A DNA stretch of 64,000 nt from Cydia pomonella. Its lineage: Eukaryota > Arthropoda > Insecta > Lepidoptera > Tortricidae. The position numbers and the translations under genes were made by a program. The notes under the pieces were generated by a model. It saw only the letters and a list, made by a program, of their open reading frames with translations. It had not been told where the DNA came from and did no database searches. Below, one piece after another: positions 62,401 through 64,000 of this stretch (positions are counted from its first letter, which is position 1; the number at the start of each line of letters is the position of its first letter). Location: assembly GCF_033807575.1 (NCBI RefSeq), contig NC_084705.1, forward strand, positions 11,402,019 to 11,466,018, read 5' to 3'.

Positions 62401-63801
62401 AACTAGCGTATTCCAGAGGGAAGTAATCATCTAGAAACCGAGACGTATTTCCACTTCTAAATATTTTATATTTTCCATGTTTTTTAGTATGTTACTGACA
62501 CAATGAAAAACTAGGTTTATAGGTTTTAGTTTATATTCAAAATTTGCAAAACATTTTTTTTAAAGCGAAATCTACAAACATAGAATTATGCTGAAGCGAT
62601 CGACATCATAATAAAAGTGAATTGTTAAGATTTAGTTCTCACTAAATCGAATTTCATAGAAAAAGTACCGTTATTTCGCTAGGATCGCAAAGCTGTTCTT
62701 CCCCTTTAGTCAGGGGTTGGCAAACCGCTTCTCACTAACCGCATGTGGCTTTTTAGACTTGCAATTGCGGCTCCTTAAGTCACTCGTGAGACAAATACAT
62801 ATTTAATAGTTTAAATATATTAAAATGGGTAAATAATATTTTGTAAGTCGGGCACTTAAGCTAAAATTATTTACATAGTTATAAAGTTTGAAGTTTTATT
62901 TTTATTTTTTAATTAAAGGACAATGTTTTCGCCAGTGCACTAATTATTTGTTTGCTAAAACACACACAGAACGTGTATTGTATAAAACTATATACCTATT
63001 CCAAAGCAACACAAAAAGCACAAAGCAAGCTCGCTCACATCTAAATTACTCGACTCGACGTTGTAGCACTCGTAGCCGCCTATCAGATTTGGGTGGGTGT
63101 GTACTTTAGATATGGGTGTCAGTGCTTTTGAACAAGTGTGCAGTTTAGAAATGATTTATTTTTATTTACCTGTTTTAATGACAATGAAATTCCTACATGT
63201 AATTTTACATGGCTCCACAAAAAAAATAGTTTGTCTTCAAGGTCCAATACAATACCTACAGGTATTCTAATTTTAATTATATTAAGTATATGAATCAGAT
63301 CGAATTAATATCTTATAAAAATCCTCATAACAACATCTTTGATTTTTCATACGATATGTTTTGCAAAATTTGACTTTTTGATATAACCCAAAAGTATCCG
63401 AAAACGTTAAAAAAACGTTTATTTACGTTACTTGTCCGTCTTCGGGCCACTTAAATCGGTCCTGGAGTTTAGGAGCAAATTGGCTGTGACAGTTACACAC
63501 AGACACACGAGTGATCCTATAACCTTTTTTTTCTTGAGGTTTGGAACCCTAATAATGGTATTTTATCTTATGGTATATATGGTATACCTACCCGCGATTC
63601 TTGTTTTAGACATCCGGAATGATAAACTTCCTATTATAATATTTGATGTTCACAGCGCTGTCGGGCAAGTTCGAGGAGGCGCAGTACAACGAGGTGGGCG
63701 AGGATGAAACGCCGGACGTCAGCGAGCTCGAAGCACTCAAGCGCAGTGGCGCGTGCGCAGTTCACCTCGCGCTGGCCCTGCTCCTGCTTCCCGCGTTATA
63801 A
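22838..63801 (+). CDS. DIP/lachesin-like IgSF cell-adhesion protein, whole gene
   Basis: Eight exons (22838-22919, 45090-45187, 45966-46173, 47607-47771, 49144-49272, 52260-52394, 56377-56529, 63656-63801) splice into 1116 nt, 371 residues plus stop, with GT-AG junctions and matching phases. The product has an N-terminal signal peptide and three Ig domains (Cys pairs 51-112, 155-208, 251-307; core Trp 63, 167, 263). A short acidic stem and a hydrophobic C-terminal tail with no charged end follow, typical of a GPI-attachment signal. Motifs such as AWLRVDTQTIL, DRGWYMCQLNTDP, SRLHMGAYLCIASNGVPPS and KNSLGDTDGTIKLY are hallmarks of the Dpr-interacting proteins, insect counterparts of IgLONs. These bind Dpr partners on neighbouring neurons during synaptic matching. 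Which DIP paralogue it is cannot be told from sequence alone. Intron 1 is 22.2 kb. Confidence 0.92.
23671..23911. repeat. Fold-back element in intron 1
   Basis: Left arm (tatcgtcaaccggagagaat ... ggctgggataaataggga) pairs imperfectly over roughly 70 bases with the right arm (ggacataagg-type reverse, ending ccccggctgacgatact). The right arm contains a local repeat of 'attcaccccngcng'. MITE-like; no coding sequence. Confidence 0.65.
24868..25056. repeat. Fold-back element with cctaacctaac centre
   Basis: Ends pair: gtttgccataatt near 24869 with aattatgccaaac near 25055. An inner pair (ctcagaaacgcgtaactttt at 24890 with aaaagttaacggtttcagag ending 24996) flanks cctaacctaacataacctat. The overall form is an imperfect hairpin of about 190 bases. 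Confidence 0.6.
25913..26398 (+). repeat. 'agggttccgta' repeat, copy at 26 kb
   Basis: Head tttttagggttccgtagcca, tgtccgtctgtctgtcc run, body with aaacccatacgtgtgggg and gatctagtaagtag, tail gagtctgactcgcac then ttggccgcttttttt. Closest to the copies at 2166 and 40619. An internal direct duplication of 'tccaaagtggtaaaatgt' occurs at about 26264 and 26283. Confidence 0.8.
27285..27425 (-). repeat. 'gaagtcggt' repeat fragment, minus strand
   Basis: The reverse complement matches 37225-37350: ggcttggcgccgacttcaaa ... gttggtaacacatat ... ggataatattttatttat and a T-run. The phrase accgacttcaaa and its inverse tttgaagtcggt sit at opposite ends in the 37-kb copy, so this may be a MITE-like unit with short inverted ends. 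Confidence 0.6.
27636..28640 (+). repeat. ~1-kb pyrimidine-rich repeat, copy A
   Basis: Two blocks, 27636-27860 and 28100-28640, match 36935-37160 and 37157-37900 closely. The second block is C-rich and quasi-periodic (ccctnancactcaac-type phrases, no purine-rich interruptions). A 239-base insertion at 27861-28099 separates the blocks in this copy. An 86-codon ORF over the C-rich part is a composition artefact. Confidence 0.8.
27861..28099. mobile_element. Inverted-repeat insertion within repeat copy A
   Basis: Flanked by a 13-bp direct repeat, acctattactaca, at 27848-27860 and 28100-28112. The same site in copy B (about 37157) is uninterrupted. Inside, gggtcattcacgtattttaa (27890) pairs with ttaaaatacgtgagtgaccc (ending 28050), enclosing a GC-rich core (gggcgcggagggctgctgcc). 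The length of the duplication suggests a retroposed or duplicated unit rather than a classic DNA transposon. Confidence 0.7.
28820..28972. repeat. 153-bp fold-back element
   Basis: The left end cttatcacgagtttgacact pairs with the right end gagtcaaactcgtggtaag. An inner pair links gcatctcgctcgta with tgcgagcaagatgta. The whole unit forms a long imperfect hairpin with a central loop at about 28890. Confidence 0.7.
28998..29500 (+). repeat. Two tandem units (~271 bp) of a dispersed repeat
   Basis: Phrases recur in order at about 271-base spacing: gaaatgcttggcttgcttaa and gaaaatgctcggtttgctta; ccctcaattcctc; catcatcagatc; gggaccaacttgg-type; gtaactcctttt. The second unit ends ttgaagtcggttaaaaa. 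Related fragments lie near 41925-41970 and 43085-43300. No coding sequence. Confidence 0.7.
29935..30069. mobile_element. 135-bp fold-back MITE with 29-bp perfect stem
   Basis: 29967-29995 and 30005-30033 are perfect reverse complements around a 9-base loop (aacgtcacg). Outer parts also pair: cggcctgattcgaacaatg at the left with catttttcgtatcgggccg at the right, with a few mismatches. The unit as a whole would extrude as a long hairpin. Confidence 0.8.
30105..30440 (+). mobile_element. tRNA-derived SINE, second family
   Basis: Starts gcgctggtggcatagcggta with an A-box (tggcatagcggtaagagcg), followed by a tRNA-like anticodon arm region and a B-box (gggttaaaacccc at 30155-30167; the consensus C is replaced by A). 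A long body follows (gaggaaaccgaacttatccc, aggtcagatggcagtcgctt) ending near aagaagaaga. A 3' fragment of the same family lies at about 43415-43460. It is not a tRNA gene: the body runs on far past the acceptor stem. Confidence 0.8.
30441..33540. other. Part of intron 1 without recognisable elements
   Basis: AT-rich DNA. A GC-rich CpG patch lies at 32985-33085 (ccgcgggcggtgc, cgctcgcgcacg) and another weaker one at 33355-33400. (gcattt)n-like repeats occur near 33425-33470. No ORF with a recognisable motif. Confidence 0.45.
33541..33659. repeat. Imperfect fold-back element
   Basis: The left arm tctagttctaatagttttta pairs with the right arm taactaaaactagaatta. An inner pair links gattccaatatgata with tatcatattggaaac. 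Small MITE-like hairpin. Confidence 0.6.
33660..35770. other. Part of intron 1, CpG patch at 34565-34640
   Basis: No gene recognised. The patch 34565-34640 (agcggcagccggcgcgagcg) is CpG-dense. Overlapping ORFs of about 100 codons on both strands (34322-34639 minus, 34572-34877 plus) share it and are best explained by composition. A regulatory role for the patch is possible but unsupported. Confidence 0.4.
35771..35893 (-). repeat. Fragment of 'gggtcggcaacg' dispersed repeat
   Basis: On the minus strand it reads aaagggtcggcaacgtacat ... cataggctacggtagctgct, like the element at 54795-54945. Probably a SINE or MITE fragment. It is GC-rich relative to its surroundings. Confidence 0.6.
36013..36247 (+). 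mobile_element. Double-hairpin fold-back element, copy 1
   Basis: Two imperfect palindromes lie in series. The first runs from acgatacaagtgcgaa (about 36022) to ttcgcacatgtatcgt (about 36140) around an aaaacacgaccgaaggg centre. The second runs from ttttacagtacatatgg to ccatatgtactgtaaaa (about 36150-36243). An inverted copy of the whole unit is at 40188-40418. Confidence 0.8.
36248..36934. other. Part of intron 1, nothing recognised
   Basis: A modestly GC-rich patch at 36590-36720 (acgacgagcgaagcgaagag, ggcagcggctggcgagcg) stands out. No ORF or repeat match was found in the window. Confidence 0.4.
36935..37900 (+). repeat. ~1-kb pyrimidine-rich repeat, copy B
   Basis: Colinear with copy A at 27636-28640, but lacks the 239-base insertion. 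It contains instead an internal stretch (37265-37450) with the inverted phrase ttttgaagtcggttt. The C-rich block 37490-37900 repeats the copy A text with scattered substitutions and small indels. Confidence 0.8.
37905..38312 (+). repeat. 'agggttccgta' repeat, head-less rearranged copy
   Basis: Lacks the agggttccgta head. It starts inside the body (caaacttccaccgaaaattg), reaches aatacgtcataaaa, then restarts at catcaaacccatacgtgtgg and runs to the hairpin tail (gtccgactcgcac, ttgaccactttttt). This is the end-to-body junction also seen in the 40-41 kb copy. Includes a C10 run near 38118. Confidence 0.7.
38313..40187. other. Part of intron 1, nothing recognised
   Basis: AT-rich with short featureless ORFs. 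A loose inverted pair around ctttgacatcaaaatgatgt (39568) and cactttgatgtcaaaatg (39716) may be a decayed fold-back. Confidence 0.4.
40188..40418 (-). mobile_element. Double-hairpin fold-back element, copy 2 (inverted)
   Basis: Reverse complement of 36013-36247 with few differences: the cagtacatatgg palindrome comes first, then the acgatacatgtgcgaa/ttcgcacttgtatcgt palindrome. Orientation is opposite to copy 1, 4.2 kb away. Confidence 0.8.
40619..41475 (+). repeat. 'agggttccgta' repeat with internal duplication
   Basis: Head tttttagggttccgtagcca at 40620, tail gtccgactcgcacttggccg at about 41445. The segment beginning catcaaacccatacgtgtgg (40860) restarts at about 41157, giving a ~300-base internal tandem duplication. 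Each unit contains a long C-run (40986-41003 and 41284-41297) and gatctagtaagtag. The same junction is seen in the 37.9-kb copy. Confidence 0.8.
42190..42780. repeat. GC-richer block, probable retroelement fragment
   Basis: The block from about 42215 to 42770 is clearly richer in GC than its flanks (tgacttgccctgaaactgcc, cgccggagacggagaccctg, ggggtcgttactccacaacc). No frame stays open for more than about 70 codons. The abrupt composition change at both edges suggests inserted, non-coding retroelement sequence. I cannot name the family. Confidence 0.4.
43085..43520 (+). repeat. Mixed fragments of two dispersed repeats
   Basis: 43085-43300 resembles the 28998-29500 repeat (ccctcaaatcctcatcatca, attgggaccaacttagaac, ctcctccttc). 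43390-43520 resembles the 3' part of the SINE at 30105 (aaggtcagatggccgtcgct, ctagtgcctgtggctggg). The 89-codon + ORF and 94-codon - ORF here are chance frames. Confidence 0.5.
44451..44830 (-). pseudogene. RTE-like LINE 3' fragment with (ACTT)n tail
   Basis: The minus strand from about 44828 to 44472 encodes the C-terminal end of a LINE polyprotein: RRPDGSWTVLKNREIEDLV, HRLRWLGHLERMDEDRNVKR, GRPIGRPRYRWSDMVEADLR and WREVAQDREKWRCLVSEAK. This is typical of the tail downstream of the RT in RTE-type elements. The coding frame runs straight into a tetranucleotide array (44451-44480). The TAA stop is supplied by the first repeat units, so there is essentially no 3' UTR. Everything upstream of GPKRRPDGSW is missing: a 5'-truncated insertion, on the opposite strand to the DIP gene, in intron 1. 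Confidence 0.8.
45090..45187 (+). CDS. DIP gene exon 2: start of Ig1
   Basis: Acceptor ttgttacag|AG at 45089/45090 after a T-rich run. It encodes residues 28-60, including VPRFEDSLNNLTVSLGREA and the first Ig1 cysteine (Cys51 in VFTCVVNDLG). A possible N-glycosylation site lies at Asn38 (NLT). Donor AGG|GTTGGT is phase 0, the only phase-0 intron of the gene. Intron 2 is 778 bases with nothing recognised inside. Confidence 0.88.
45966..46173 (+). CDS. DIP gene exon 3: rest of Ig1
   Basis: Acceptor ttccaag|GTG. Residues 61-129 plus one base. Contains the core tryptophan (Trp63 in VAWLRVDTQTIL), the strand segment HRIAVNHSDRRVWFLHI and the Tyr-corner/cysteine motif DRGWYMCQLNTDPM (Cys112), followed by the AYLDVV end strand. 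A glycosylation sequon is at Asn88 (NHS). These segments are the most diagnostic for DIP proteins, whose first Ig domain is the Dpr-binding surface. Donor gta g|GTGCGT, phase 1. Confidence 0.93.
46190..46460 (+). repeat. Fragment of the 54.7-kb fold-back family, intron 3
   Basis: gggacgagatcacatgaccg and cgtcgtccccattttctctc at 46200-46255, and tagctttgaccgtctgtttg with aaaatcaggagctttaaaaa at 46369-46435, parallel the element at 54731-55255. Some internal parts are missing. Confidence 0.5.
47355..47441. repeat. 87-bp fold-back element, intron 3
   Basis: caccgtagtgcaggtgtta at the left pairs with taacacttgcactgcgtg at the right, with few mismatches. An inner pair links aaacgtta with taacgttt. 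Confidence 0.6.
47607..47771 (+). CDS. DIP gene exon 4: first half of Ig2
   Basis: Acceptor aaaatatag|TG. Residues 130-184 plus one base. Opens with the linker VPPDILDYPTSSD, then REGANVSLRCAAHGVP with Cys155, and PNVVWRREAGDLLP with Trp167. Sequons at Asn150 (NVS) and Asn179 (NFS). Codon use is GC-rich compared with the flanking introns. Donor caa a|GTGAGA, phase 1. Intron 4 (1372 bases) has no element I recognise. Confidence 0.92.
49144..49272 (+). CDS. DIP gene exon 5: second half of Ig2
   Basis: Acceptor gattag|ATT. Residues 185-227 plus one base. Reads VLHLVKVSRLHMGAYLCIAS with Cys208, then NGVPPSVSKRVMLVVH. Asn185-Ser-Ser, formed across the splice, is a potential glycosylation site. 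Donor cac t|GTGAGT, phase 1. Intron 5 is 2987 bases and contains an 'agggttccgta' repeat. Confidence 0.93.
50519..50700 (+). repeat. 'agggttccgta' repeat, internally deleted, intron 5
   Basis: Head tttttagggttccgtaccgc, gtccgtccgtccgtcgg run, gatgatgtatttctgttgcc and tataacaacaaatac as in the 22-kb copy. It then jumps to acggaaccctcggtgtgcga and the tail gtccgactcgcacttgtccg. About 130 internal bases are absent. A phrase acagaaccctaaaaa at 50837 may belong to a further fragment. Confidence 0.75.
52260..52394 (+). CDS. DIP gene exon 6: first half of Ig3
   Basis: Acceptor tttgttacag|TT. Residues 228-272 plus one base. Encodes the FPPIMTIQNQLVGAKEGD linker and first strand, HLDCHSEAFPRSINYWTIND with Cys251 and Trp263. 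Donor cag t|GTAAGT, phase 1. Intron 6 is 3982 bases and carries three separate retro/MITE insertions. Confidence 0.92.
52485..52800 (-). pseudogene. LINE C-terminal (post-RNase H) remnant, intron 6
   Basis: On the minus strand, frames with interruptions read KMEGLITGHS, then TDSPMCRACMEEETPR, then VEVYRSKYLGTPC and ARLRGGAGVV. This resembles the 'LTGHxxLxxHLxxxG...CRxCxEEEETPxHVL..C...RxxYLG' segment after the RNase H domain of R1/LOA/I-type LINEs. At least two frameshifts and a stop break it. Coding strand is opposite to the DIP gene. Confidence 0.6.
54731..55255. repeat. ~525-bp fold-back element with nested repeat, intron 6
   Basis: The left arm (aggacgatcgattctacatac ends, aaacgtagtcctcactttcc, tctctggatttt) pairs with the right arm (atccagagaggaaaatgggg, actacgtttgtatggaaagg) over about 60 bases. 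The right side carries a cgcggtcgtcccc-like extension. The interior contains tagctttgcccgaccgtttg as at 46369, and a separate repeat at 54795-54945. Confidence 0.65.
54795..54945 (+). repeat. 'gggtcggcaacg' dispersed repeat, nested
   Basis: gagtgtacaggttcttaaag, ggtcggcaacgcgcatgtaa, gttgcaggcgtccataggct, acggtgactgcttactatca, ggcgggccgtatgcttgttt. A related minus copy is at 35771-35893. It sits between the arms of the larger fold-back. Confidence 0.6.
55814..56286 (+). mobile_element. Truncated RTE-like LINE with 14-bp TSD, intron 6
   Basis: A 473-base insertion is flanked by TAATATCAAATCAT at 55800-55813 and 56287-56300, an exact target-site duplication. It encodes IKQGHPLSPKLFNSTLEQVF, a stop (TAG near 55877), then GRQLTNLSFADDIVLFSSSA with the FADD catalytic box, INMSKSKLMNN and YLGQIVSFQ, ending QVARRTENAWRSFWSIKEHM. 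It is truncated at the 5' end and also stops before the usual C-terminal tail. It is followed by an A-rich tail ending aataaaggagaataa. Same strand as the DIP gene. Confidence 0.85.
56377..56529 (+). CDS. DIP gene exon 7: second half of Ig3
   Basis: Acceptor tatgtttacag|CG. Residues 273-323 plus one base. Reads DKRFEITAVERGYEVDMRLK, then the FGTYSCISKNSLGDTDGTIK block with Cys307. The NSLG(D/E)xDGxI signature ending the third Ig domain is typical of DIP proteins. Donor tac t|GTAAGT, phase 1. A truncated LINE and its target-site duplication end only 76 bases before this exon. Confidence 0.93.
56560..56912. mobile_element. ~350-bp fold-back MITE, intron 7
   Basis: The left end (gggtccccagcaagctcgg ... 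cgttttaaaac) pairs imperfectly over about 60 bases with the right end (gttttaaactatgagaacg ... gcctagcttgccagggactc). The core at 56671-56692 and 56710-56731 is a perfect 22-bp stem around a 17-base loop. It begins only 30 bases after the exon 7 donor. Confidence 0.75.
57325..57370 (+). repeat. Short dispersed-repeat fragment
   Basis: ctagcttttgcccacgactt followed by tgcctgcatggaattag resembles a phrase I associate with many lepidopteran repeats. The minus strand near 61745 has a similar cccgggatttcgtctgcg. Assignment is from memory only. Confidence 0.35.
57449..57664 (+). repeat. 17-bp minisatellite
   Basis: Twelve full units plus a partial one, consensus GGTGTCGACTATTGGTA, with no length variation (each unit starts exactly 17 bases after the last). 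Most units carry one to four substitutions. It lies directly upstream of the LINE remnant that starts by about 57840 and could be part of that element's 5' region. Confidence 0.9.
57840..60825 (+). pseudogene. Near-complete but broken jockey/CR1-type LINE, intron 7
   Basis: Reading + strand frames in order: a possible coiled-coil tail of an ORF1-like segment (~57780-57880), an APE-type endonuclease and then the RT. Endonuclease motifs: LHLNTQSMKSK, CFYETFL with the catalytic Glu, RGGVAIYAK, VYRTPNSNLD, FFLGDFNVNI, GLSDHTCQI. RT motifs: NNYRPIALLPNFSKIFEKVI (59300), FIDLSKAFDCVTHEILLKQL (59522), GVPQGSVLGPLLFLVYVNEF, LFADDVTIFI (59811), FLGVTIDGNLNWKHHIK. Stops and frameshifts occur near 58015, 58417, 58755, 59526, 59614, 59905 and 60091. 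The 3' UTR ends caataaagaaatc followed by a TATCT-like tail at ~60803-60820. It is inactive but still well preserved. Confidence 0.88.
60248..60302. repeat. 55-bp near-perfect palindrome in the LINE
   Basis: 27-base arms (tattcttcaaaagagatgca... and its reverse complement) surround a single central T at 60275. It lies inside the RT C-terminal coding region and creates an in-frame stop soon after QKRCMRIIR. Confidence 0.9.
60840..63655. other. Last part of intron 7
   Basis: No exon candidate was recognised. A repeat fragment lies at about 61630-61760 (ataaatgcgaaagtaactgt, tgtctgtccgtcatctcttc). A 66-codon minus ORF (61705-61905) has an acidic tail (WDVDDDVD) and no known motif. caggggttggcaaaccg at 62700 resembles a hAT-type element end, but no partner end was found. 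Confidence 0.45.
63656..63801 (+). CDS. DIP gene exon 8: stem and GPI-anchor signal
   Basis: Acceptor gttcacag|CG. Residues 324-371. Encodes an acidic stem (EEAQYNEVGEDETPDVSELE), then KRSGAC and a terminal hydrophobic stretch AVHLALALLLLPAL ending at TAA 63799-63801. Small residues Ser354/Gly355/Ala356 before the hydrophobic tail are plausible GPI-attachment sites. There is no cytoplasmic tail, which argues for GPI anchoring over a transmembrane form. The sequence is GC-rich. No canonical AATAAA was seen in the remaining 199 bases. Confidence 0.85.
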
Positions 63802-64000
63802 CTTCATTTGTATATATACCAAATATATTGTTACTGTAATATTTTCACAGCCGTTTCATTTTTTTCTTAACGTACATTCACTTACGGTAGCAAACGGCAA
63901 ACCGCGCTTAAGCTATTATGTCTATTATGTGGTGGAATGAGATAGATGCAGGAAGATGAGAATTTTGCCGAAGCGCGTCCAGCATTTAAAAGCAGGTTTT
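63802..64000 (+). other. 3' flank / probable 3' UTR of the DIP gene
   Basis: AT-rich sequence after the TAA. No canonical AATAAA is present before the window ends, so the polyadenylation site is probably beyond 64000 or uses a variant signal. Confidence 0.4.

Noticed and set aside
62700..62790. hAT-like terminal sequence 'caggggttggcaaac'
   Set aside because: No matching opposite end or 8-bp target duplication was found nearby, so the call stays unsupported.

Overview
The window is AT-rich animal nuclear DNA packed with transposable elements. The split gene with GT-AG introns, tRNA-derived SINEs, several LINE lineages and many short inverted-repeat elements fit an insect. Several repeat motifs (the 'agggttccgta ... 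gtccgactcgcacttgg' element, the 'gaagtcggtt' element, a SINE starting 'gcgctggtggcatagcggt') are ones I associate with moths and butterflies. Lepidoptera is my best guess; species is not assigned.

The only host gene I can support is on the + strand, from 22838 to 63801, in eight coding exons. It encodes a 371-residue, three-Ig-domain, probably GPI-anchored surface protein of the DIP/lachesin (Dpr-interacting protein, IgLON-like) family. A signal-peptide exon (22838-22919) is followed by a 22.2-kb first intron and then seven exons at 45090, 45966, 47607, 49144, 52260, 56377 and 63656. Every splice phase agrees, and the spliced frame is open throughout. A GC-rich block with two tiny upstream ORFs lies just before the first exon.

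Region 1-22 kb is upstream DNA. It holds a 1082-bp tandem duplication carrying a LINE remnant (1-1962), repeat insertions, and the most intact mobile element here: a restriction-like-endonuclease non-LTR retrotransposon of R4/Dong type with one uninterrupted ~1210-residue ORF (9026-12658). Just before it lies a repeat copy carrying a 5S rRNA-like segment. A SINE at 20.5 kb is split by a 95-bp MITE.

Region 23-45 kb (intron 1) contains no coding sequence I can recognise. It holds fold-back elements, two copies of a ~1-kb pyrimidine-rich repeat, a tRNA-derived SINE, several copies of the 'agggttccgta' repeat, an inverted pair of ~235-bp double-hairpin elements and an RTE-like LINE tail. Region 45-64 kb (introns 2-7) holds more insertions. 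Among them are an RTE-like fragment with a clean 14-bp target-site duplication 76 bp upstream of exon 7, a near-complete but broken jockey/CR1-type LINE, a 17-bp minisatellite, and a 55-bp near-perfect palindrome inside LINE coding sequence.

I found no operon, CRISPR array, rRNA operon or functional tRNA gene. The points most worth follow-up are the intact R4/Dong-like element, the 5S-like chimera, the precisely bounded nested insertions, and the DIP gene structure with its start-stop uORF. None of these amounts to a wholly new biological system on the evidence here.
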